From Podaxis mareebaensis (lineage: Eukaryota > Basidiomycota > Agaricomycetes > Agaricales > Agaricaceae): a stretch of DNA of 16,502 nucleotides. Below the pieces are notes generated by a model, which ran no database searches, was not told the DNA's origin, and saw only the letters and a list, made by a program, of their open reading frames with translations. Below, one piece after another: positions 1 to 8,698 of this stretch (position 1 is its first letter; the number at the start of each line of letters is the position of its first letter). Location of the stretch: positions 1 through 16,502 of the forward strand of contig JAEUWP010000481.1 of NCBI GenBank assembly GCA_018524725.1, given 5' to 3'. A program made the translations under genes and the position numbers.

Positions 1-111
1 GCGATAGCGGGCTGAGTCTTCGGCTGGTGTACCCGTATCTTGAGTGGTGGAACGGGAGGCATTGGGGAGTCCAAGTTTGTGGACTAAGGCGTGATAAATG
101 ACGTTGCGGCG
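1..111. other. Left flank, CpG-containing intergenic DNA
   Basis: No coding signal is visible in this short stretch. Its use is as a contrast: it holds nine CpG dinucleotides in 111 bases, the last at 110-111, after which CpG disappears for almost 1.8 kb. It probably belongs to ordinary genomic sequence next to the depleted tract. Confidence 0.5.
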
Positions 112-1020
112 GGAGGTACCAGGCTGGTTCATAACATGGGCTATGCTGGTCATGCCAGCTGTCTGGCTATCATGGTGTGCTCATGCTGTTATGAACTCAC
201 CTTGGCCATCCTGCACCAATGTTAGCTACCATACCCTCATCCATGAGCTCAGCCTTCCAAATGCCTCTCACAGCACTACCACAGAGACCAATCACTCTGC
301 CAGTGACTCAACTCACTATTGCAATGAAGCTTTTGCCAATCATCATCTCCCTGGCCATGCATCCTTCTTCTCTGAAGACTGGCCAACTCCCAGCCCTCTA
401 TTCTATTCTACTAACTGTATGATGACTGAAATACTGTGCATTGCCTGGGAAAACACTCCCTTCACTCATATATTTAACCTTAATGGCCTCTATGTCCAAA
501 CTATTGCCAATGACTTCAACTCATCATGGGCCCATGGCTAGAAGATGATCCCTTACACTGGAGAACCAATTGTATTCCTTTATCCTTACATGATGTATCC
601 ACTAGAAGTCATCCCTCATATTGTCAAATATGAAGTTGCACACAGACCTTACTTTTGAGAAGTAGAAGTCTATTGCATCAATCCTAACTCCAAGGATCCA
701 CCATCCATTCCTCCACAGCATACCCAACTCCCTCTGCTCTTCAGCATTGACTCCAATTCCCCAGTATTGACAAATCACCCTCAGAAGAACCTGCCATTGC
801 TCCACCTCCACCTCCTCCTTACCTGCCTCCCTATGTCACTGCAGATGTCTCCTCACCATCATTGTCATCACAGTCACTGTGCCACAGCCCAATGATTGAG
901 TCAGACTGTTCTGACTCCCCACTTGTCAGGAACTTCACTGTTCCCTCCTCTGCCTCATCCCCTGACTCATTCATCTCTGATTCCTCCAATGGACAGCTTC
1001 ATCTGGACCTAGACTTGTAG
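98..1020 (+). pseudogene. Relict coding frame inside the CpG-free tract, unknown product
   Basis: A frame open from about 98 runs to TAG at 539-541, continues to TGA at 656-658, and stays readable to about 750. Coding character then moves to another frame, which has a TGA at 748-750 and after it reads without interruption to TAG at 1018-1020. That last part (about 85 residues) is proline- and serine-rich, with a run of five prolines near 800, and ends in an acidic, leucine-rich tail. Two nonsense codons and one frame change suggest a dead gene. The TGA could come from CGA by CpG mutation, which would fit the absence of CpG here. The start at 98 is not trustworthy because it lies outside the CpG-free tract. 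I do not recognise the family; a transposon-encoded structural protein is one possibility, not shown. Confidence 0.3.
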
Positions 1021-1086
1021 CATACACCTCTTGTCTATCAATCAGGATGTATGGACAACTTCTCTTAGTACTACTCCCTATCTTCT

Positions 1087-1108
1087 CCCCCCCCTCTCTC
1101 TCTCTCTT
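1087..1108. repeat. C-run followed by (CT)n microsatellite
   Basis: A run of eight C is followed by about seven CT units. This is simple-sequence DNA, visible directly, inside the CpG-free tract. Confidence 0.8.
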
Positions 1109-1301
1109 TCTGTACTCTCTAATGACTCACCTTGTACTATTCTTGGACCTGATCTATCTCTACCTCTTCTAGTCTGTTTCTATTCTTGTCCTATCTCTGC
1201 TCCATAGTTACATGTCTGATTGACTTTTGGACTTAGTACTACATTGTCATAGCTTCCCAATTAGGACCTTAGATGTAGTGCTTAAATAGTCACTCATGTA
1301 C

Positions 1302-1319
1302 TGGAAGCACAAGCTTCCA
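1302..1319. repeat. Short inverted repeat, 7-base arms
   Basis: The arm TGGAAGC (1302-1308) and its complement GCTTCCA (1313-1319) are separated by four bases. It is perfect but short, and no T-run or other context gives it a function. Confidence 0.5.
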
Positions 1320-1889
1320 ATATTCTCAAATCATATCAGTATCTTCTTACTCTTGCAATTGACATTAGTTGATGATCAGTGTGGTAGTAAACTCTCTATT
1401 GGTCATATTCTTGACTAATAGAAGTTCAATCTCTAAGTGTGCTTAATTGGACACTTGCCCTGCCACCTACTTACTGTCATCCCTCTTGGTAGATCCTAGC
1501 ACTTGTGAACCATCTACTGAGATAGCTGCCCCTTAGCTTAAGCATAGGTGACCAGTGATAAGGACCACCCTAACACATGCTCCAATTTGTTAGCAACTCT
1601 CACATTGATAATGCTAACTGCATGTTCCAGGTCAATCCTCACCTATACCTTCTGTATCATGTCATTCATGTGGCAATCCTGCACAAACCTTCCAGCAGAT
1701 TTTGTTTTTTCTGTAAACCCTTCAACTGAGCTCTGGTTATGGGTATTCATCTGTATTGCTTTCAGCACTGGAGCCCTTTACAGCATACTCACTCTCATGA
1801 CATTTCAGTGGTATGGCTCAAGAATGGGCAAGGCTTGGAAGGAGTGAGTCAATGGATTTGTGTTAAACTCAATTAGGGAAAACTCCCAA

Positions 1890-2838
1890 GCATCAGCTCC
1901 TTCTCCGTCACAGCCAGCAACTATCTCCAATTCTCATCCACCATCACAACGAGTGATCACTCCGCACATTTCCTTGTACCATTATCCAGTGGTCCATAGC
2001 ACCTATTTGGCATAATCTCCAGCCTCGTACCCTCAGCTAGCATTACGCCCACTCCTTTTATTTTCTCAGCATCCCTACAATTCACATGCTCAGGTGCCTC
2101 CTACACTATATCCCCAGATACCATTCGGGCTGTACAGCCATCCACCAGTTGCCCCATATCCACTTCCTCTGATGGTGTACACCTGGAACTCACAGCTGCC
2201 CGTCCTGGAAGCACAGCCTCCACTGCAACAAAACGCACAGCCAGAAGCACCTCCCGCAGGTGTAAATACCCAGGAACTCCACGGTGATATTGCGCGCCCT
2301 CAAACTCCACTTTCATACTTCTCCGGGTTATCGGTCTCTTCACATCTCACACCAGCAGCAAAATCGCTTTCTTACCCTTCTGAATCATATTCCCAGTCAG
2401 AGACATCATTCGTCCTTACAAACTTCGTGTCCCCAACCGGAGAAATGCTCAATGACAAGGAGTCACATCTTCAGACACAAGTAGCACATTCTCAAGGCTC
2501 GAGGGTGCAATCTGAACCACCGCCGACTCAAGTAATACCATCAACAATGGAGGCGAAACTTGAAAATAGCGAACCTTCCAAGGAATCTATTGTAAAACAA
2601 ACTCTTGACGCACCGGAGATTCCGCCAAATGAGTGGGAAGAAGGCTATCAGGGGAAGGAAGGCTCTGGAGCACCTGCATCGACAAGTCACCGCCATGCAG
2701 ACCTGCCAGATCACATTGAAGGGACAGGGTAGCGCGTGGCTCTTCCACGAGGTTAGAGATGGCGTACCTAAGCCGGTTGAAGATATGAATTACATAGAAG
2801 AGACATCGAGGCATGGTGTTGAGGTAAAGCGAAGGTAG
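1890..2838 (+). pseudogene. Broken proline-rich reading frame, unknown product
   Basis: One frame reads from at least 1890 to TAG at 2730-2732, broken only by TAA at 2013-2015. Before and after that stop the composition is alike (Pro, Ser, His and Tyr rich), so the TAA looks like a nonsense change, CAA to TAA being the simplest. An alternative is that an exon begins at about 2022, after a possible acceptor ending CTCCAG. The segment from 2094 codes for about 210 residues: a Pro/Tyr-rich half, a Ser/Thr-rich middle, and an acidic tail. A second frame, open from 2605 to TAG at 2836-2838, carries a basic, more globular-looking sequence, so the frame probably changed between about 2605 and 2730. 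No domain is recognisable; it is predicted to be intrinsically disordered. It converges with the minus-strand ene-reductase gene, with about 280 bases between them. Confidence 0.4.
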
Positions 2839-3121
2839 CACAAGGCTGTTCGAGGCTTGGTGTGGCGGGGCACATACGAAGGGATACAAAACAGCGAATA
2901 CGAGTGTTGAAAGAGAAAATCGGATTACATATTAGCCGTGAATAAGGAAAATACGTTGTGCTATTATATCTAAAGCCAGTCGGAAAGGTAAGCGATTGCC
3001 TTCATCGTAGCAGGGAGACTGGAAAATGATTAAGGAGATGTATGAAGGGAAATATCGACACGAAACGACCTGTCCGTTGACAAAGTGGCAGTTTTAGAAA
3101 GCAAGTCCCTAACCTAAAAAC

Positions 3122-4749
3122 TTATGCTTGTAATTTTGAGGCGGAAGATGGAGCAGGCCACGCCATCTCGAATTGATTCGCAGCCTTCAAAGTAACGCCC
3201 AGTTTCTGGGCAGCATAAAGTGGCCAGGACGGATTCCTCAAAAATTCTCTCGCCATAAGGACTACGTCGGCCTTGCCCTCTTGGAGGTACGACTCTGCTT
3301 GCTCCGGCTCAGTGATAGCACCGACAGTGCCAATAGCCATGTTCGGCAGAGCCTTCTTGAGCTCGGCGGCGAAAGGTACCTGAGAGATAAATAAGTCACA
3401 GCGTCGCACACAGTCCAATGAGTCAACGTGCCTGGTATCCAGGGAACACAGGGATCTTTTGCGCGACCCAGTTACCACCAGTACTGACGTTGACGAAGTC
3501 GACACCGAGCTTCTCTAGCTTTTCAGACAGAATTGTGCTCTGCTCGATACCCCACTGCAACCACCTGCCGTTTTCATCCTTTTCCGGACCCTCAGCCCAG
3601 TCTGTAGCACTGATGCGGACGAAGAGGGGCTTGTGACTTGGCCACGCTGCACGGAGTTTTTCAGCGATGTGGAGAGTGAGGCGGAGACGGTTTTCTAGGG
3701 ATTGGCCGCCCCACTTGTCATTGCGGACGTTGGAGAGGGGAGAAAGGAACTCATGAAGGAGGTAACCGTGCGCGGCATGCAGTTCGATGAAGTCAACTAC
3801 GATAATGCAAAATCAGCCGTAATGTAGGAGAAAATTGAACAGGGGTACGTACAACCTGCTTCGTCGGCACGTCTGGCAGATTCTAAGAAGGCGTCAACGA
3901 CTTGACTGATGTATTCTTCCGTCATCTCTTGTGGGTCCGGGTACGTTCCCTTCTTGAAGGAAATGTCACTAGGAGCGTACACTGAATCGGTCATGAGAAC
4001 GATTGAACGATAACCTAAATGAGAACGGTATACCTTCGTCTGGCCACCCATGCTCTTCCTTGTTGGCGACGTAGGGCGCGCCTTTTCCCAATCTCTTTTG
4101 CACCCACGGTGCATGTGTGGACGATTTTCTGCCGGCATGGGAGAGCTGGACACCAATCTTTGTGTCATGTGCATGTGCAAAGGAGACAATACGCTTGAGA
4201 GGTTCAATTTGGCTGTCTTTCCAGAGCCCCTAGAGCGGAACCGTGTCAAAGCCCGAGTTAGTCATTGTGGAAGAGATGGAAGACTTACAGCATCCTCAGG
4301 AGTAATCCTTCCCTCAGGAAGGACCGCGGTTGCTTCCATAGTAATGGCACCCGCACCATGAGTAGCGAATGTCTGTCATAAATGAACCATTAGTAGTTGT
4401 AAGCGCACCAATAGGCATACGTACTCCGAGGTGGACGAGGTGCCAGTCGGTTGCATGGCCATCATCCGAGCTATACTGACACATAGCGGCCTGAAAGAAG
4501 ATGAGCTCGAAGCCCGGAACGACAAAGGAAGTACGCGTACAACCCAGATTCTGTTCTTGAACGTGACGTCCCTCAGGGTGAGAGGTTCAAAGAGTAGAGG
4601 TGTCTGTGCGCTCTGGATATGTACACAAGGTTAGCAAGGAAAACTGAGCACCACGGGAAAACGAAACGCACAGGTGCTCGAAGAGTACCGATAGCGGGCT
4701 CGCTGAGCGGGTAGTACTCCCTTGCGTTGGGAACGGGGGTGTTGGACAT
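3122..4749 (-). CDS. NADH:flavin oxidoreductase, old yellow enzyme family (YqjM-like ene-reductase)
   Basis: Flavoenzyme that reduces activated C=C bonds with NAD(P)H through bound FMN; probably cytosolic. Exons on the minus strand: 4749-4672, 4612-4541, 4490-4425, 4372-4289, 4229-4034, 3981-3853, 3796-3432 and 3379-3122, giving 415 residues with all phases agreeing. Family landmarks: LFEPL near the N-terminus, MCQYSSDDG (53-61; Cys54 and Tyr56 match the active-site Cys/Tyr of the YqjM class), HLGTFATHGAG, GVQLSHAGRK (126-135), the catalytic pair in ELHAAHG (His215, His218), a TDW segment, STGGN, and AREFLRNP near 373-380 in the phosphate-binding region. The ATG at 4749 fits because its 26-codon exon precedes a clean donor and a GCTAAC branch site. 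Introns are 50 to 59 bases. Oddities: intron 7 (3431-3380) starts with GC instead of GT, and the residue before Met53 is Ala where Pro is usual. I see no stop or frameshift, so it should be functional; the physiological substrate is unknown. Confidence 0.95.
3380..3431 (-). other. GC-AG intron (intron 7 of the ene-reductase)
   Basis: The donor reads CAG followed by GCACGT and the acceptor is TCTCAG. No GT donor nearby keeps the conserved PGYQ/VPFA junction in frame, so the GC donor seems real. It matches the known GC-AG class, which favours a strong AG before the junction. Confidence 0.8.
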
Positions 4750-4853
4750 AGTTAAAGGTGTAATAGGGATTCCAAAAGAAAACCAAGTGCAAATGTGCGG
4801 AGAAAGTCCTCTTTGCGAGTTCGTATTGGATCCACCACCGGGGCTCGCAAGTT

Positions 4854-4861
4854 CTTATATA
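4854..4861 (-). promoter_or_regulatory. TATA box of the ene-reductase gene
   Basis: The minus strand reads TATATAAG here, 105 bases before the ATG at 4749. That spacing allows a start of transcription near 4825-4830 and a 5' untranslated region of roughly 75 bases. The site is an excellent consensus match, but its use is inferred. Confidence 0.6.
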
Positions 4862-5127
4862 CATCCTCCGTAGATGAGAGCTGCTGACGGCATTGAGGTT
4901 TGTGGGTTCAGTAAGCGTTCGCCGCCGAGTTCGTGGGCACCCGACTTGTGCTTGGTCAGAGGTGTGTAGGTATCGATAACGTTCATATCATACAAACATC
5001 GACGGAACGTGGCTTCCGTTATTCTCCGCCATGCCGTTCTCATCGTAGGGAGGTCAAGAACGAGTATGAATAACAGAATGAGTAACAAAAGAAGTTCATT
5101 GAGCAGGGTGGCTAATAATAAGACCAT
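4855..5127 (-). other. Small open frame with a leucine-rich helix, doubtful
   Basis: An ATG at 5127 opens 90 codons ending in TAA at 4857-4855. The first 27 residues are almost entirely Leu, Ile, Val and Ala and would form one membrane helix; the rest is soluble. The stop codon overlaps the TATA box of the ene-reductase gene, so if it is expressed at all it would be an upstream transcript feeding into that promoter. No homology is recognised and the frame may be chance. Confidence 0.2.
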
Positions 5128-7104
5128 CGATGAGCAAGATGAGTCATCATCTCATGTCAGCATGCATTACATTCGATTACACTGTCCTGAAGTCGTCACG
5201 GCCAGAGTCAACTTTTCCTCTAAGGCTAGCCACTTACACTCAGCCAACCTTGGCAGAATCCAGAACAGCAATGACCTGTTACGATTTAAAATGTGATATT
5301 ATCTGCAGTAGGGCAACCCTTACGTACGGCGCCAACGATTCCAGGACGAGTGATTTCTAGTGGTGTGTACATGGAGCTTGGAAGCAGCAGGAATGAGCTG
5401 TGTGGGCTCAGATGCCCTCGAACGAGTCACCAATAGATGCTCACATTGATAGTAGCCCACGACCCTGCTGGCGGTGGCGGAGCACGTTACGGCACACATG
5501 CCCTCACGCATCTGTCATGAATGCTACTTCATTCACATGCTAAGCATTCAGACAGGTGCTGTGATTTTGGCATTGACTCTTTGGAGCTTGGTCCTGCGGT
5601 GACGACAGATCGAAATATCCTGTCTCTTTCGCTTTCATCTCTCCTTTACACCGCGTACAGAAGGTGAAGAAGGTGCATGGCTCTGAACTGTTATTGGACT
5701 TCGTTCCGATTTCTCCGCTCGTTCTCAGGATGTACTCGTTCCTTGCTATATCCAGCCTAGCTACTGAAGTGGACCATATGTGGCTCCAAAAATAAGGACA
5801 ACCCACTAGGAGGGGGTAGGAGATCTCTCTGGTTCACTCCTCCCCGACGAAGCGATTTGGAAGCCAGTTAGATCCTCATCCTCCATTCCGAGAGGGCGAA
5901 AAGGCCGTATCCACTATCTCGAAGAAGGGACTGGAGGTGGATTCTTGTCCGCAAGGTTGTCGGTCCGGGCGGTCCTAGCGGCCCTCGGTCCGAACTCATA
6001 TCCAAGCCCCATTTAAGCAGGCGAACACCATCGTACAGGTATTGTCTATTTCACCCAGCCGAACCAGACACGAGCTATCAAGGCGCATAGCTTACACGTG
6101 TTGACGGTGTATCCTTGCATCTTGCAATCCATTGTCCACGCCCATGTGGCCTCGGTGACACTGGCCGTTGGTGGGGGTGCTCCAGGCTCGAAAGTAACGG
6201 GATTAACGACCATCAGCTCGAGAAGCCTTCCTGGTACGCATCAGCCAAATGGTTTGCAGGATATCTGTGGGCACCTAAGTATCAGGAGGCGTACAACACC
6301 CGGTCATAGGTAGATGTGTAAGGTTGTCAGCATCCCATCGCGTCTATCCTTGGCTACAAGAACCTCTTCATCTAATCGATTAATGGGGTTCAATATATCT
6401 TCATCTAGAAGAGAAGTATCATCTCGTGCGTTTCCTGATACAACTGGTACTACTCGCGGGAATAACGCTGTTGTGGATCTACTTGGAACCCCACCGTCCA
6501 CCTCGCCGCCATCGGGTCCTTAGACCCACTGTCACCCATAGTTCTTCTGTGCGAGGTGGACAAATATGTGTCTGTCAAATAAACCTCACCTTACATACAA
6601 TACTAGGCGCGTTGACGAGCTCAAGAACCATCGCCAGGAATGGGAGAGTAGTCAGCGTTGTAAGGAAACGAATGTCGTCCGTACCCCGTGGCTTTATGCC
6701 CTATTTTTGTACGTAGAGCTAGTACTCATGTGGTAACGTGTGCTCCGGTCAGCGCTGTACTTTGTATGCTATCGCGGTTTATCCTTTGCAGCATGCTAGT
6801 CAATCCCGGAGCGTAACATGGTGCCTGGTCTGGCGGCATGTTATACATTATTGATCATCCAAGGCTGTATGCATGGGCCACAGACCATACGAGTTGATGA
6901 CGTCAGCTGGGCCCATTTCCCCGGTACTGCCACAATCCCGAAGGAAGGAAAATGAATGAGACATTAAACACGCCCTCGAGGTGTTTGGAAAACTTGAACT
7001 CGATGATCTAATGAGCTTTCTCGCGGTCAAGAAGATGCCCGCAAAATTGTGGTGAAGGATGCGAGTTCGAAGGTGGAGGAAGGCTGTTATGAACAGCGCA
7101 GTGA
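4862..7104. other. Gene-poor stretch between the ene-reductase and an unknown minus-strand frame
   Basis: No gene that I recognise is present. Open frames of 60 to 96 codons occur on both strands. The most coding-like are a minus frame at 5540-5806 (Cys-containing), a plus frame at 6115-6309 that is rich in Trp and Tyr towards its end, and a minus frame at 6304-6501. None joins to a neighbour through splice sites I could establish. CpG is at normal density here, unlike the left end of the window. Confidence 0.4.
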
Positions 7105-8055
7105 TCAGAGATATGGAGGGGTATAGAAAATCGCGCCAAGAGAGCGTCCGGTGGAATGATGTATAACAGTCGAAACTGGGACTATTTCCACAAAAACGGG
7201 GGATAGGCGGCAGAGAACAAAAGTAAGTAGGTCGGGAAGCCTAAAATATACGACGGTCGCGGAGATACCTACAATAACAATGTCAAGACACGAGGATATA
7301 AGCTGCTCAGTAAATAATAAGATATTCGGGGGAATATTCGTTACCACTAAACGCGCCGCTCCTACACCTCCAATAGAATACATACCCCGACCCACTCTAT
7401 TCCGACACTCTTGAAGCCGATGTATTATGAGTGTGGGGCGTTGATGTGAGGTAACGACATCCCTGGGTGTCACGCCAAGTCTGCCACAGATCGATTGTCG
7501 GGTGTGGCTTAACAGCTCCTGGCCCAGGACCCCGACAACACAGGCTAACAGACCAGGGTTATTAAGCTGCTTGTTTATCACGGAGATATCTATCTCGTGT
7601 GGCAGGGCGATGTCAGATAGGTGTTCTGTTGTCCACTCAAAGACAGGAGGCGGGATATTTTTGTTCTTTTTCAAGTGGGTTAATCCATGATGCAAGGTAT
7701 GTCTGATGATCTTCCCTTGAGGTTGGGCTTTGAGCTTAACACACCAATTGTTGATCAGTACTTCGATGTGGCTTCAAGATAGTTTATCAGGCCCCACGCA
7801 CTCCGTGATTATTGCTGATTCATCAAGGCGGTTGATTGCGTCCAAAAACCTGGCTTTGAGACGTTCATCCTTGTAGTATCCGGTTAAGCCGGTACCTATA
7901 GTACGGCAATCCACGGAGGGTGGGTATACTCGCACTTTACGGAGCCGAGCATCGATAAGGCGTAAATGAGATAAACATCTGCTGTATGTTTCTCGGAATC
8001 CTAATCGGTTAAGAAATAGATCAGACTTAAATAGATCAGACTCTCGCACAAAATA
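7105..8055 (-). pseudogene. Long, once-interrupted reading frame of unknown function
   Basis: A single minus-strand frame is open from the codon after TAG at 8058-8056 down to a stop at 7107-7105, about 317 codons, with one interruption: TGA at 7776-7774. Random sequence of this composition would give more than ten stops, so this was probably coding. TGA from CGA by a CpG transition would explain the break. The upstream part (91 codons from a GTG at 8049) is charged and soluble. The part after the stop (196 codons from ATG at 7695) begins basic, is mixed in the middle, and becomes strongly hydrophobic in its last third, with stretches that could be membrane helices. A 15-base tandem duplication at 8014-8042 keeps the frame and gives SDLFK/SDLFL. 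No family is recognised. It could also be a multi-exon gene with undetected introns, or a relic of a mobile element. Confidence 0.35.
8014..8042. repeat. 15-base tandem duplication
   Basis: AAATAGATCAGACT occurs at 8014-8027 and again at 8029-8042, a 15-base period. The length is a multiple of three and falls inside the long minus-strand frame, where it repeats five residues. Confidence 0.8.
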
Positions 8056-8698
8056 CTATGCCAGTGGTTCTTTAAGATTTAGAGTAGGCTATTAGGCACG
8101 ATCTCATCTGTGCGCGCTCGTCACTGTAACGACGGGTAATTTACTAGGAAGTAGTTTGTTCTTTCGAAAGAGCGGAGTTACAACAAGGAGAGAAAGAGTA
8201 GCAAACCTAGAGCACGAGGAGATCCCGGAGGCAGGAAGCAATAAAGACCAAGAACGCGAGAGAGTTTCACGTAGGTGAAGCAAGGTGAGGGAAAACCAAT
8301 AGTAATAATGATTATGGGAATGACGATGGGGAGCGATGAAGAGCTACGATGGAGGGTTTGAGTTCATGAATCTTCGCAATGCACCGACCGTTCAATGTTT
8401 ATCGTCACCTGTAATTATGAGACGATATTAGTTAGCTGGACAAAAACGGTAAGATGGGATTACTTTGGGAGAACGGATGGGGGGGAACACAATATTTCCA
8501 GAGTCCTTGGACGAAAGCTGGACCTGTGTGAGATCAGAAATCTGTCGCAAAAACAGGGAGGGAAGAGGTTGAATTACAGGGTAATGGCTCAGGCGCCGTG
8601 CATCTTGGAACTGGATTGGGTGTTCGCGGGAGTTGGTTGCACTCGATCGTGCTCGTCGAAGGGTACGGCGGGTATTGAGACTAGTTTGGCATTGAGTA
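8056..8698. other. Intergenic stretch downstream of the DUF6534 gene
   Basis: The plus strand has one 104-codon frame with an ATG start at 8395-8709. It lies antisense to the 3' side of the membrane protein gene and overlaps its stop by a few bases. It matches nothing I know, and the rest of the stretch is purine-rich on the plus strand without features. It probably includes the 3' untranslated region of the DUF6534 gene. Confidence 0.4.

Larger units (their letters stand above)
1021..1889. other. CT-rich non-coding stretch with an open frame at its end
   Basis: No convincing gene is present. The stretch holds a simple repeat (1087-1108), a small inverted repeat (1302-1319) and many pyrimidine runs. 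A 99-codon frame lies at 1548-1847, opened by GTG and closed by TGA at 1845-1847. It is hydrophobic and cysteine-rich but resembles nothing I know. It lies in the same frame as the proline-rich reading frame downstream, with only the TGA between them, so it could be an upstream part of that relict or a chance frame. Confidence 0.4.
112..1905. repeat. CpG-free tract, probable mutated repeat or methylated relict
   Basis: Reading every line between 112 and 1905 I find no CpG dinucleotide; the next one is at 1906-1907. Normal CpG density is present immediately on both sides. CpA and TpG are common, and the plus strand is rich in C and T. Complete CpG loss with sharp edges is what cytosine methylation followed by deamination leaves in fungal transposons, so I infer an old repeat. 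I could not find terminal repeats or a target-site duplication at the edges, and no transposase or reverse transcriptase motif is readable, so the element type stays open. Confidence 0.6.

Noticed and set aside
112..1905. Calling the CpG-free tract an LTR retrotransposon
   Set aside because: No terminal repeats, primer-binding site, integrase or reverse transcriptase motifs, or target-site duplication could be seen, so only the base composition is claimed.
2587..2889. Minus-strand 100-codon frame opposite the proline-rich frame
   Set aside because: It overlaps plus-strand coding-like sequence, lacks recognisable motifs and is probably its shadow.
3173..4361. Plus-strand open frames across the ene-reductase (for example 4050-4361)
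   Set aside because: They are antisense to well-supported exons of the ene-reductase.
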